A stretch of DNA of 64,000 bases, from the NCBI RefSeq assembly GCF_001632365.1, contig NW_024468512.1, positions 718,495 through 782,494 on the forward strand, in the 5' to 3' direction. The DNA is from Laetiporus sulphureus 93-53. Its lineage: Eukaryota > Basidiomycota > Agaricomycetes > Polyporales > Laetiporaceae. Within the stretch, counting starts at the first letter, position 1. Each line of letters begins with the position of its first letter. Under the pieces are notes generated by a model that worked only from the letters and a program-made list of their open reading frames with translations, did no database searches and was not told the origin of the DNA. The position numbers were made by a program, and so were the translations under genes. Shown piece after piece: positions 1-11,964 of this stretch.

Positions 1-2204
1 TCATGGCGACTCGTGGTGGCGTATCGAAAGCGCAAAAAGGTCTGCATCTCAACGAGGATATCTTCGCCGGTATGAATGCTATTGGCCGCGGTGGTCGCAT
101 CAAACATTCCGAGTACTACCAATGTGGTAAAGGTCGTGACCTCGGCTTCGGTACTATCCTCAACTTCCAGACCAAACTTGGAACGGGTATGGGTGAGCAG
201 ATGCTCAGTCGGGAGTATTACTATCTTGGAACCCAGCTCCCTCTCGATCGTTTCCTAACGTTCTACTATGGGCATCCTGGATTCCACATCAACAACATCC
301 TTGTTATGACTTCTGTTCAAATCTTCATGGTTGTCTGTAAGTCCCATCTAGGTTCGTATCAACCGCTTTTACTGATTGCCATTCCAGTGCTATATATCGG
401 TACACTGAACAAGGAGCTTTTGATTTGCAACCTGGATGTGGATGGGAACATTATTAGTGGACAAGGCAACTGTTACAATCTCGTTCCTGTCTTCGATTGG
501 GTCAAGCGCTGCATTCTATCCATCTTCATCGTCTTCTTTATTGCTTTCTTACCATTGTTCCTGCAAGGTAAGGTGATCGTTATGCCGATTTGTTCCGGAC
601 TGACTATGTGGTATAGAGCTGCTTGAACGAGGGACTGGCATGGCGTTGGTTCGTCTCGGAAAACAATTTTTGTCTCTCTCTCCCATCTTCGAAGTATTCT
701 CAACACGAATCTACTCGCAGTCAATTCTCAGCAACTTGACATTTGGTGGTGCTCGCTACATAGCGACCGGACGTGGTTTTGCGACTACTCGCATTTCCTT
801 CACCATCCTCTACTCACGTTTCGCAGGGCCAAGCATCTATATGGGCATGCGCAACATTCTTCTCCTCTTGTATGCAACAATGGCCCTCTGGACCCCATAT
901 CTGATCTACTTCTGGTTCTCGGTGCTGTCACTCTGCATCGCACCGTTCGTGTTCAACCCTCACCAGTTCAACTATCCTGACTTCATCATTGATTACCGGG
1001 AGTTCCTTCGCTGGATGTCCCGAGGAAATTCTCGGACCAAGGCCAGTAGTTGGTATGGATATTGCCGGCTGTCGCGTACAATGATCACCGGCTACAAGAA
1101 GAAGAAACTCGGCCATCCATCGGAGAAGCTGTCTGGAGACGTACCCCGCGCGAGATGGAGGACTGTCCTCTTGTCCGAGATTATATGGCCCATTTGTGTG
1201 GCGATAATCTTCGTGAATGCGTACATGTTTGTCAAGTCGTTCCCGACAGCGGGTGCGGAGAACCCAAGCCCCCTTATCCGAATTATCGTCATCTCAGTTG
1301 GGCCTGTTGTGTGGAACGCGGCCATGCTGCTTGCACTATTCTTTATTTCCTTGTTCTTGGGTCCTGTGATGGCCGGTTGGACCAAATTTGCTTCCATCAT
1401 GGCTGCCATTGCGCATTTCCTCGCTTTACTTGGTTTACTTGCGTTCTTCGAGTTCTTCGTGCGTATTCCGAATTTCATTTATTTCACCGGACTGATTTCG
1501 TCAAATAGTGGTTCCTGGAACTTTGGAATGCCTCACACGCGGTCCTGGGAATTATATCTATCGTCGCTGTCCAGCGCGCTATTCAGAAGATTCTGATCTC
1601 TGTCTTCCTGTCTCGTGAATACAAGCACGACGAGACGAACCGCGCATGGTGGTCCGGAAAATGGTACGGTAGGGGTCTGGGCAGTTCCGCATTCTCGCAG
1701 CCCGCGAGAGAGTTCATTGTCAAGATCGTGGAGATGTCCCTCTGGAGCTCCGACTTCTTGTTGGGCCACATATTGCTCATTGTCTTGACGCCGCCGACGC
1801 TGATACCTTTCGTGGACAAGCTGCACTCGACGATGATGTGTAAGTCTCCTTTTGTTCATCTTCACGCACCTTCCTGACTGTTGTTCTCGTCCTCGCAGTC
1901 TGGCTGCGACCATCGAAGCAGATTCGCCCACCGCTGTTCTCCACGAAGCAGAAGAGGCAGCGGCGCTGGATTGTATGTCCTCCACGTGTACTTATTCTGC
2001 GCGGATCACTGAGTGTCTGTTCTACAGGTGTTTAAATACACTCTCCTGTTCATTGTCGTGGTGTCGTTGCTTGCGGCGATGATTGTTCTTCGTACGTAAG
2101 CTTCTACTGTTGGAGCGTAAATGAATCTGACCCGTGCCCATCAACTAGCTGTGGTGTTCCACGACCGTCTCACTCTGAGCTGTTCGATCTGCCAGAACAT
2201 TTAG
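1..2204 (+). CDS. FKS1: 1,3-beta-glucan synthase catalytic subunit, 3' part only
   Basis: Plasma-membrane glycosyltransferase that makes the beta-1,3-glucan of the cell wall from UDP-glucose. The window starts inside the gene, so only about the last third of a roughly 1,700-residue protein is seen. The first exon carries the highly conserved cytoplasmic stretch around [24 protein letters not shown] and [13 protein letters not shown], followed by several membrane segments. Apparent introns are 335-387, 568-616, 1459-1508, 1840-1898, about 1972-2027 and one near 2093-2150. Each restores the family reading frame, for example the joint that gives FLQ-ELLERGT. The C-terminal membrane helices end at the stop 2202-2204. 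No frameshift is seen, so the gene looks functional. The true start lies left of the window. Confidence 0.95.
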
Positions 2205-2502
2205 TTCTTTTCTGATGTCACTTCTCCAAGAACTTTGGACCTCTCTGATGCGCCTGCAGAGCTGTCAATAGACATTCACTGTACATTCACATACTTACTC
2301 AGTCTACCTGTAATATCATAGACTCGGGCATATTTGCGCTCCCAGGCTTACGACAATCTATACTGTAGAGGTCAAGTTGGATAGCGTCTCATATACGTAA
2401 GCTGAACATAGGTGTTCGAAGGTAGAGGTCATGGGAAAGCGTGGCTAACCTATGCGGGCTACAGAATTCGCATTACAGGAACAAGGGGTGCCAACTACAT
2501 CC

Positions 2503-3665
2503 CTAATTAATTGAAATAGTCGAAAACACAGAACGCCGCACCGATTGACCTTGGGCGTTGGTGCTCTCGCCTTGCTGTGACCGTCGCTATGATGCGCGTA
2601 AGCCCACTGATGAACTGAATCTTTAGATAGACTTACCCGTATCGCGTTGGTCGACTTGCGCATCTCGTCGAGTACTTTCGTGTTCCGGGATCCAATGCGA
2701 TTCTCCTTGTCGTTGAGGATGGCAAGCGCCTCGCGTTTCTTGTAAAGCTCCAGTTCATCTTGCGTCTTTTTGAGGACGATCTGCAGATCCTGGACGATTG
2801 CTGAAGTTGATCCTCTGGCGAACGTATGCATCACTTTCTTCAGCTCGTCAACCTCCTTCTGCAGGGCGTCGAAGTGATCGAAAATGGCCATGGCTATCTC
2901 CTGCATATCTTGAGCGTCCGCGATCTTCTCCTGCCACATCTGTGCCTCGACGTTTATTTGCTTCTCGAGCGCCAATTTGGCTTGCAGCAAAAGGGCATTC
3001 TCTGTCAGAAGCGAGTTCGCCCTGTCGTCCGCTCGCCGAGCCTTGGCTTCCATATCACGCCGGAGCCCTTTTTCATTCTCCAATGCTATCATGGCAGCAT
3101 CTACGCAGTCATTGATGTGTTTGACCGGATTGCGCGCGACACTTTCGAGGTGCGTCAGCTTGAGGGTCAAGTCGTTGTTCTGCTCTAGAAGGCTCTGAAT
3201 TTCGCGCCTGAGGTCGTTCTCTGCACTCTGACGGGCATCCTGCTCTTCTTGCATCTTATCCATCACTGAAGTGAGCTGTTCCACGCGCTCGAACAGGCCG
3301 ACAGAGATCACGTCCTCAAGTTTGGTCAATTGCGTGAACGCGTTGTCGCCGTCGAAGCACGGTCCCTCGAAAGGCTTTTGGAGCGGAGGAGAGGCTGTCA
3401 GAGTGCGTAGACTGTCTTCTGAGGTAGTCGTGGAAACGAGTGGCTTCCGCAAGGCGAAGGGGTAGGCAGGGGTAGGCGATGAGCACCAGCCGAGTTCTTG
3501 AGACTCAGAGTACACACGGCTCAAACGGTATAAAGAAGAAGCAGGACTTGACAGAAGAGACGGTATGGAATGGGACATTTGCAAAGTTGTCTGGTTGAGG
3601 GTGCTGCGCTTGCCGAGGCGGAACTTCGAAGTAGACATCGTAACCGGCGCTGGAAGGATAGACAT
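2503..3665 (-). CDS. Coiled-coil protein of unknown function
   Basis: I do not recognise a family. The protein has a basic, serine-rich N-terminus of about 120 residues, then a long heptad-like region (about residues 115-330) rich in Leu, Glu, Lys and Gln, as in scaffold or motor-adaptor proteins. An intron at 2636-2587 (gtaagt..catag) is favoured over plain read-through because its donor is near-consensus. It gives a short polar tail that ends at 2503-2505. Without it the frame runs on to 2445 with an unlikely Cys-rich tail. The start at 3665 is the first ATG of the frame. It is divergent from the FHIP-like gene. No enzyme motif or membrane segment is visible. Confidence 0.75.
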
Positions 3666-4213
3666 AGTCCGACGCAGAAAGCAGGCGAGAGCAGCAGCGT
3701 TAGATCAGGTTGCGAAGGAGTAGAGAAAGCAGGGATGGTACACAATACTGATCGCCGCTGCACGCCTTAGCTAGCCCAGGACGGTTAGGAGGTTGACTGT
3801 TGACTCCAAGTCAGCCGTCCAAAGATCTTGAGGTTCTGACCAGCTGAATCAAGACCAGACATGCCATCGACGGTATGGAATGGGTGCTTCATCATCACGC
3901 TCTATAGCAGGGTACCTCGCATAAGCTCGATTGTACCGAATTGCAGCAGTAGGGTAATACAGAAATGCACATGGCCGGCAAGCACGCCCACGGATTGAGA
4001 TCAAGCGCACCTCGGAATATGGAGAACGCTTGTCGGTGATTGCCTGGGATGCGTGCGCTTTCGTCGCAGAAAGCACTGAGAGACGTATTCTAGCGCAAGT
4101 ACTGTGCAGGTCGGTGGCTGAAAGGAGATCTAGATCATCAGCCACGATCGTGTATGCGTCTCCACCCTCTGCTTGGCTACGAGCCATCGCTCCTCTAAGC
4201 TCCTTGCTGCTTG
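3666..4213. promoter_or_regulatory. Divergent intergenic region
   Basis: It lies between the start of the coiled-coil gene (minus) and the first exon of the FHIP-like gene (plus). Open frames here, such as a minus-strand one at 3849-4256, have no recognisable domain and overlap the first FHIP exon. I see no RNA gene or repeat. It presumably holds both promoters. Confidence 0.5.
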
Positions 4214-7200
4214 ATGGATTATTTCTCGAAATTCTTGAGGCAGAGTATACAAGCAAGTCCTAAGATCGAGGTGTGCGTGGATTTTTGAGAACAGCGTCCA
4301 GTAGCTCAGCGATAACGCCAGGTCGACCATGCTCTGGAATTCCACAGATCATGGATGCTCATTAAGGTGAGTGGTACTAAACAAGCCCTCCAAATCCATT
4401 GTCTCATCTACTTTCAGAATACTTTGACTGAACCAGACGAACGACAATTGTCGCGAGGTATCAAGTCGACTGATGTGCCGGTACACTTGCAGTCCATGGT
4501 CGATGCTCTCGTGTGGGAGTCAAACAGGACCGAAGAAGGGTGTGTAGGATAGCATGACTGCAGGGTCTCACTGGGTCTCACATGCCGGCCTCCAGAGCCA
4601 CAGGTGCTTGCCTCGAATACCTTCTAAAGAATGGTGAGGTGTCCTTCACCTGAAACCCGTCTTAACATCTTATTTGAACATGCAAGACGTGTTGGGGACG
4701 CTTGTCAAACTCAGCGAGGCAGATCGTCCATTCGGCGCTCAAGCTGAGGTGCTCCGGGCTGTCCAGAATATGGTAGTCCTTCTCGATGAACAATTTCTAG
4801 TACACTCTGCTGTACACAAGGCTGTCCTCCGTCTACTCAGGAACTGTGTTGGAGACGATATTCAAGAGCAGCTTGATGGCCGTAACAAAGTGATGGGTGC
4901 TGCAGGTAATGCAGTCAGAAGTCGACCTTCAGAGTATGAGGAGGACTGTACGTTGTTTCATGCGTCAGATGATAATATCTAACATGAATCGCAGTGGTCA
5001 ATCTTCTGTGTATCCTTTGTAGCAGGATACGGACGTATCGGGAGCTGCTCATGATATTTTTCCACGATAAGCACTGGTATAGGCCTGAGCCGTTGTTTGC
5101 TGTGGAGGAGGATGACGAGGAAGATGAGGAAGATGAGAGGGAGGGCAACGGGCAACAGCTTTCCGCGGAATTAACGGATGTGCGGCCCTCTGCAGACGTC
5201 GCGAAGACGCATCGGACGTCGTCACCATCTCCTTCTGAAGACACATCAAATTCGGGCCACGCTTCCTCCACGACGAAGAAACCAGAGTATGAGTTTCTCC
5301 TGTTCAACTATCTGCTCCGGTTCGTTCACCGAGAAGGGCGTATTGGCGACTTCGCACGTGCAGGACTCCTCTTCCTCATGGATGTTGCAATGTCTCCCGG
5401 AGGATCAGCACGCAAGTCTGTTGAAGACGGCCTATCGTCATCGACCTCATCGGACACGATACATCCGGATCCCACCGTAGACGCTGCGCTTGCACTTGCC
5501 GAGTACATCATCGATGGAGATTTCTCTGAGGTCCTCGCCGCAGGAGTTTCCGCAGTATACTCGTTGCTTCCTCGGAAACTGGAGATACGTTCCGCGCCGC
5601 CTACGGAGTCTGCCCCTGGAGGTGGGATGGTGCTTGGCAGCACACTCGCAGAGGTGACCGAGGAAGAGAAGGGTAGACTCGAGGCTACAAGGGAGAAGAA
5701 CCGTGCCATGGGTATAGAGGAGTCGTCAAACCCGGACTTCAAAGCACGCCTCGACCACTTCCTTAAACTCCTGGAGTTCCTGCAGGACGTGCTGCGTCGA
5801 AACGTCGTCCATGAACCTGTGGACGACAACGTGGAACCTTCAGCGCTCGTGGGTTCAGCGATCGTACAGTGCATCCTGGATGCCATGCGGCGCGTCTTCC
5901 TGGAGAATGTTCTCTACCCCTCCATTCTCGAGTGTTCGGATGCTGATGGGAGTGCTGTTGCTGTCATGTCTTACATCGAGATCATGATTCGCACGCTTGA
6001 GAACGGCCAGCTGGCGGACCTCTTGATAGACTTCCTCATGAGCGAGGACAACAGCGAAATGCCTCGAAACAGAGTTCGTCATCAGACACTCAATCTGTCA
6101 GGTGATGCCCCTCCAATATCAAGGTCTGCAGGTGTGGTCGACAAGGAGACGAAGTCACGGAGGAGGAGAAGCGCGGCAATGGTACTCTTGGAGATGGAGG
6201 CGCCCAATTCGAGGCGGCAGTCGGAATACTTCACGTCCATGGGCCGGTTCACGCTCAAGGACCTACTCCTAAGTAGCCTGCGATCCAAATCGCAGCCTAC
6301 CGCCACTTCCGCGCTTCAGCTGCTGCAATCGCTGCTTCTACACTACTGCACGTTGTGCGTTGATAGACTACTCATTGTCATTCCCGACCCTCTCGCCACT
6401 AGCTTCCCCGAACCCCCTGCGATCGAACCGTCCCCAGAAGAGAGACCATCACCCACCGTAAGTGATGATGGCGATGACGATGACGAGACGTTCGAATTCC
6501 CCAGCTTTCAAGACGGTCTCAAAGTTACGACAAGCAACCCGATCATCGTGGCCCCCACAGGTTTTGTGCAACCAGACACCACCTATTGGACCCATGAGCG
6601 TGAGATGGGCTTGTATCTCACTTTAGTCTCGCGAGTCGATCCCCACCACAACGAGGATGCCTTCAGCACGGGATACGACCATTATCTGCGGGATGCTTTG
6701 TTCTCAATAGAAAGCCAGTTGTGTTTCCAGCAAGATATCGAACCGAGGGCGCGAGCAAAGCTGAAGCATCGCCTGAATCCCAACGATCCCGTGCTTTCGC
6801 TCGTGCTCGAATCGTTGCGGAAATTCTTCGCCAATACGCCCGAGATGAACATGGCGTTGACAGGTGTACTGGCCACACTCGCACTATGTCCGGACCGTTC
6901 CCTGGCAGGTTGGCTGACGTTTGCGCCGAAGGCAGCTGCTTCCTCTCCAGTTGGGCCGGATAGTCTCTCTGTGTATGGCGACGATGGGGATGACCGGTCC
7001 ATGGACTTCCGGATAGAAGAGAAGCTCGCATCAGATTCGCATTTCCTCCCTGCCTCCAGTATCGATGACCAGTCACGTCCCGTGGTTCACTCTGTCTTCC
7101 ATGGGCTCGTTTCGCAGTTGGAACGGTACAGGCAAATGGTTGAGAAGTTTGACCAATACCTATTGGAGCGGCGGCAAGGCCTGCTCTTCTCGGAAAACCT

Positions 7201-7780
7201 GACGGACGCGTTGACGCTCGCGCTGGACTTCGACGCGAATGTCTCACCGAAGACGAGTATCTCCCTCAGCCCAAGCGCGGCTGCAACAGAGTCCAGCACA
7301 CTTCGCCTGAAACCGAGGTCGAAGTCTGCATCTTCCTCACTCGTGTCGTTCCTCACTCCCAAAAAGAAGCCCGCTAAGTCTCCAGTCGCGGAGGCCACCC
7401 CTCCCCCGCGGGGTGCAGACAAGACTGTTGAAGCCAGTCCCTTCGGTCCTCATTACCAGATGACCGGCGCTATTATCGTCGAGCCGTTCGCTGCTCCGGC
7501 TCCTTCTTCAGGGCCGTGGACACCCGAACGATCCCGCAAATACAACGCTGACGACGAGGATGTGCTCGCTTCTTTCGGGCAGTGGGGAGAAGGTCGGTCC
7601 GACGCAGAAGGCAATGCGGCCAGGGAGGATGAGGAAGAGGAAGAGCAGACGAAACCGGCGACCGTCACGTTGTCGCGTCTATTAGATAATGTGGTAATTC
7701 TGGAGGAGTCCATCAAGGAACTGGTGGCAATCATTCATGCGCGACGCAGCCTCGGGATCGACTCTATACGCTATCTGTAG
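4214..7780 (+). CDS. FHIP / RAI16-like protein (FTS-Hook complex subunit)
   Basis: Member of the FHIP (FAM160, RAI16-like) family, which links Hook adaptors and dynein to early endosomes. The start is at 4214 (MDYFSKFLRQ). Six exons are inferred: 4214-4270, 4322-4366, 4418-4541, 4604-4633, 4687-4947 and 4995-7780. The joints rebuild conserved family text such as ACLEYLLKNDVLGTLVKLSE and RPFGAQAEVLRAVQNMVVL. Further conserved blocks are LLCILCSRIRTYRELLMIFF and EFLLFNYLLRFVHREGRIGD. The protein is about 1,100 residues, mostly alpha-helical repeats, with acidic low-complexity inserts near exon 6 residues 35-90 and 495-515 and a Ser/Lys-rich stretch near the C-terminus. It contains two short exons (45 and 30 bases). 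No breaks are seen. Confidence 0.88.
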
Positions 7781-8005
7781 ATTCTGCAGTGTACATTCAT
7801 ACGGACAGGTTGGATCTCTGCTCAATACACATGGGTTACTATGGGAAGCCAGTATAAGGAAGTTACACGAGACTATAATAATCACACTAAGGATATACAT
7901 AAGGGGATCAACGCAAGGGGAGGTTTGGGGGGTGTGCATAGGTCGGGTAGGGCTGGTATATGAGTTTCATTGAGAGAGAGCGCACTGGTGTTGATATCCC
8001 ATCCA

Positions 8006-9137
8006 TCACCTTCGTGACTTCTTTGAGGAAGAACGTGTCTTTGCGGCCTTCGTAGAGCCAGCATCGGCGGATGATTTCGCCTTGTCACCGAAAAGCGTTT
8101 GCTGAAGTTTCGCAAACTCTTCGTCGTCTATCTCCGGAAGCTGTACACCACCCTTCTTCAACTTCTTCTTGGGTGACGCCTGGACATCGTCCTCATCGTC
8201 CTGCTCCTGGATCCGTCTCTTTCCTTTCTTCCCCTTGGCTTGCGGTTTAGCATACTTCGCAGCGAGGCTGTCGAAGAATCCGTCCATATTGTTCTTTCTC
8301 TTCACAATGATGGCCTGCAGAGCAGAATGGTCCTCCCCATCGTCCTCGTCCGCTTCCTCCTCCTCCTGTTCTTTGCTGGCCTTGGCCTTTCCCCTGCTCT
8401 TCCTCGTGCTTGGCTTCGCATTGCCGTAGAACTCATCCCAGACCCCCAGCTCCTTTGCCAGCTCTTCCGCTTCTTTGGCCTCCTTTTGACCCTGTTTCGT
8501 GCGGACGAGCTTCGCCTTCTCATCCTTGACACTCGATTCCCACAGAGGGAGCGAAGATAGTTCGCCTTTATGGATGAGGCCAGAAATGATGACAATGAAC
8601 CGCGCTTCGTCATCGTATGTTGAATGCGGGATATGTTTCATGATTTCGGCTATTGAGCCTTGGTTCTCGCTGTATGCTTTCTTGATGTCCGCGACCTCTT
8701 CCACAGAGCCTGATAGAGATGAGATGATATTAAAGATCACAGTCGTTAAGATCACCTTGATACTCCTTCTTCAGCTCATCAAGCTTCTCCTTCGTGACGC
8801 GATCGAACAAATCCTCGAAGTAGGCTTCCCAGCCGTCTTCGGGTGAGAGCTCAAAGCCCTCATCCGTCCTTCCCATACGGTCATATCTGCTCCTCTTCTT
8901 TTCATCCGAGAGTACGGCATACGCAAAGCCGATCTGCTGAAACTTGAGAGACAGCTCCTCCTTCTGCGAGTCACTCGCAGTGGCGTGTTTGTCGGGATGG
9001 TGGGCCAGAGCTAGACGGCGGTACGACTTCTTGATATCTTCAGGCTTTGCGTCATGGGGCACTGCAAGTACTTCATATAGATCAACGGATTCAGCATCTG
9101 GAAAGAAGTGCGAGATGGGATCCGGGCGGTCATCCAT
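8006..9137 (-). CDS. DnaJ-domain protein, DNAJC9 type
   Basis: J-domain co-chaperone of the DNAJC9 type, which in animals is an HSP70 and histone H3-H4 co-chaperone. It has two exons (9137-8756 and 8709-8006) joined at YQG-SVEEV, giving 361 residues. The J domain covers about residues 18-88 with the HPD motif in LALAHHPDKH. A helical region follows (DIKKAYSENQGSIAEIMKHI), conserved in the DNAJC9 group. The C-terminal third is acidic then very basic, with runs such as KGKKGKRR and PKKKLKKGG that would serve as nuclear localisation signals, and it ends in a Ser/Lys/Arg tail. A CACGTG lies 67 bases upstream of the start. Confidence 0.9.
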
Positions 9138-9514
9138 GGTGGGTTCAGCGTGGAAGGAAGGAGTGAACGCGCGCCGCGACGCGTTTAACTACGAAACGCG
9201 CCCCACGTGACCCGACTCCGTCGTGCGCGTCTCAGGAAGCGCCCAATCACACCGGTTTCATTCTGATTGGCGAAGATCACACAAGGCGTAACTTGGCTTA
9301 ATCAATGCAAGGTTTTTACATGGTATATAGTTTACGACCCATTAGGGAACACATAGCCGCCTCAAGGTAGTCGTGAAGTAAGAGTATCAGCATGATGTCC
9401 GTCCAGCAGCCCAATCAGATGTAGCAATGGATATAGTACAATCACACAGTGAGAGATTACTCTATTGTTATTCGGGGTTCCACAGGTGCACCACCGGTGT
9501 AGGAGGACTTGCGA
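9138..9514. promoter_or_regulatory. Promoter of the J-protein gene and 3' flank of the membrane-protein gene
   Basis: No gene is seen. The right-hand neighbour is transcribed toward this region and the left-hand one away from it, both on the minus strand. A GC-rich stretch with a CACGTG core sits at 9204-9209. Confidence 0.4.
9204..9209. promoter_or_regulatory. CACGTG E-box upstream of the J-protein gene
   Basis: Palindromic hexamer inside the octamer CCACGTGA, 67 bases upstream of the start at 9137. It is the classic core for bHLH factors such as Cbf1. The same octamer occurs upstream of the disordered-protein gene (19480) and in the promoter at 63223. Confidence 0.4.
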
Positions 9515-11807
9515 TCAGTTAATTCTCCTGATGGGCGGAGGAAGGACGATAAGTACCGACGCCTCCAAGTAATACCTTAATGAGATTGGTTTACCGAATA
9601 AGTTCTCTCTCAATTGGACGGCAACAGGCTTGTAGTACTGACCACGGTTCTTTGAATCGTGCAGGCCCTTGTCAAAGTCCGCGAAGCACCGCACGCCCAC
9701 AGCGAATGTCGCAAAGATCAGTAACGACGCCACAACGGCTGCAAAGAACCCGTGTCAAGCATTCCGTGACATTGATGAGGATCTCTAGATGGACATACTG
9801 AAGACGGTGAGCGTGGCTCGTGTTGAGATATATTCGTCTTCTGAATCGGGCTCATAGAAGCGCACAAGCTTATAGACTGCAAAGCTATGCATGAGGGGAA
9901 AAGCAGACACGGCGGTCAAGGTGGTGCTCACTGACTGATGAGCAAGAAAGAGAGTCAGCAGCATGCCCAAACCAGAGTATCCGGAAATCGCTCACAGTAA
10001 ACCTGAGCGGCCAGCATCAGCACTAAGGAGATGGACATTAACCTAGAAGGTCGCAAGTCAGACATTTACATCTCCTAATTATGAGGCTCACGATTTGATC
10101 TCGCGCTGTACGGCGACACCCGCGATCGCCAACAATATCAAAACCACGGGAATAGCAGCGATCGTGAGCCCGAATTCAGCCGTGTTCTCTTGCAAGACCA
10201 CGATGAGTAGCTGTATGTTTCAGCTGAATAATGCATACATGAGAGGGGGGTAAAATCGCATAACTTACTTGCATGGTGACTCCAACGAAGATGAAAAAAT
10301 CGAATTTGAGAAGGCAAATCATGATCTGGTAGTATTCATACATTGCTACAAGGAGAACGTCAGCGAATACCGGATGTCACGATATATCCACCTGCTACTC
10401 ACTCCTCATAGCAGGATTGGCGCCGACAATGTGGAAGATTGCCCAGCTATACCAGTCGATGAGATCCGGGCTCGATGCAACTACCGTGAAGACACGCACC
10501 CGAATTCGTGGTATAATTCTCTGAAGTAGTAGATCAACGCAATCCACGAGACACCGATTATGATGGGCGGGACAATCAGAAATGGCTCGATTTTTCGCCA
10601 CAATGTGCCCACCCCACCGCCATTCTACACAGATCATGGTCATTGTCACATCTTACAAAATCAAATATTTGGCATACGGACCACAAATGGGTCTGCGCCA
10701 GGCCCGGAGTATACCAATGCAGTGTGGGTCTCGTGTATTTGGAGGGAAGCCATGACAATCATTGCTGCGTGAAAGGCTGGCCAAATATCAGCCACTGGGC
10801 CAATTGATGCACATAATCCAGTGCGTACATAGAATGCCAATCAATTGAATGACATTTCGCAACCTCAATGCGTCAAGTGCCATGAAGAGCTCGAAGAGCC
10901 TAAGCAGCTGTCAGACTACCATCTGCTGTTGATCACGGCCTAACTCACTCCGCCAGAATGAACAGAGCCAAATAACATGGCAGCGTCTTCCCGAAGAAAC
11001 GTCAGTACAAATATGAGACTCTAACTCGGGTACTCACTTTGTATCTGCCATTTTGACTCTCAAACTCCACATGTTCTTCCACCTATATTTTATCATAATA
11101 AGTTGCTTGAGAGCCAGTGTGAGTGTAAAGGAACTCAACCAATCTGAAGGTGATCGAGACCATCACGAGCACCACAACCGCCTCTATACGTACAGTCAGA
11201 AGAGTGGCTCGCAATGATTTATCGAGCACGCACGTAGGCAAACTGTCAAGCGGATATGAAATCTCATCAAATAGGGCGCGCAGGCAGGTTCTCAGCACGT
11301 ACTGGTGCCAATGAAGGCCCGTTGGGATCTCGTACTCAAGAGTGGCTCGGGAGCCATGATTACCCAATGACAGGCAGCGGATGAGTATGGGACGGGACGT
11401 CCTCGATTCTCAAAGTGCACGACGAAGCCAGCGGTGAAGACACCAGAACGAGGAACTTGTTCGAGCCAGCCAGCCTTTTGTATGTCGTGAAGCGATGCAG
11501 GAACCCGTGGTTTGAGCGCTGAGCGCTCACTGTTCCGCCCGAAACGTAGCAGTGATTACGTAAACGACTGGTTGTAGCACCGACCGCACCGCCCAAACAT
11601 CGCCTTACAGATACTATCACGGTCTTGTCTCCTTGTACATGTGGGGTCTGGCAATTCGTCTATTTGGATTCCGTCCCCCCTTGAGCTATGTGCGTCAGCA
11701 TCGTCGCCCGTGCCGAGTCTGGTACTCACTGCCTCGCCGTTGAATGACCAGTCGAGCCTATAATTGGCCCTGAGGCCCGATCCAACGTGACGCATGGCGG
11801 CGCTCAT
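9515..11807 (-). CDS. Multi-pass membrane protein, UPF0658 (Golgi membrane) type
   Basis: Polytopic membrane protein like the yeast UPF0658 Golgi proteins; its biochemical role is unknown. The gene is split by many small introns. Secure pieces, read on the minus strand, are QAVVVLVMVSITFRL, then EEHVEFESQNGRYK, then TLPCYLALFILAELFELF and MALDALRLRNVIQLIG. A later exon gives the conserved YKLVRFYEPDSEDEYISTRA, and the last exon gives LLIFATFAVGVRCFADFDKG and ends at 9515. The N-terminal part (11807 to about 11370) is uncertain. A plausible first exon starts at 11807, and a piece reading RRIARPHMYKETRP resembles family N-termini, but I could not close all joints. The start may therefore move. 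Confidence 0.62.
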
Positions 11808-11964
11808 GGCTTCTCGCTAGGAAGCAATTGGTGCTTCGCTTGCACCTCGCGGTACACGTTATGCATATTTTGCTCCTGGCTTACCGAATGGCGCATTCGC
11901 GATTACCGTCTCGGTGACACATGATGATATAACAGATTGCAGACTGTTTATGATATGCGACGAG

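Noticed and set aside
3849..4256. Minus-strand 135-residue open frame
   Set aside because: It overlaps the first exon of the FHIP-like gene and has no domain.
8169..8560. Plus-strand hydrophobic frames that look like membrane proteins
   Set aside because: They are the reverse reading of the acidic and Lys-rich tail of the J-protein gene, which yields Phe/Leu/Ser runs by composition.
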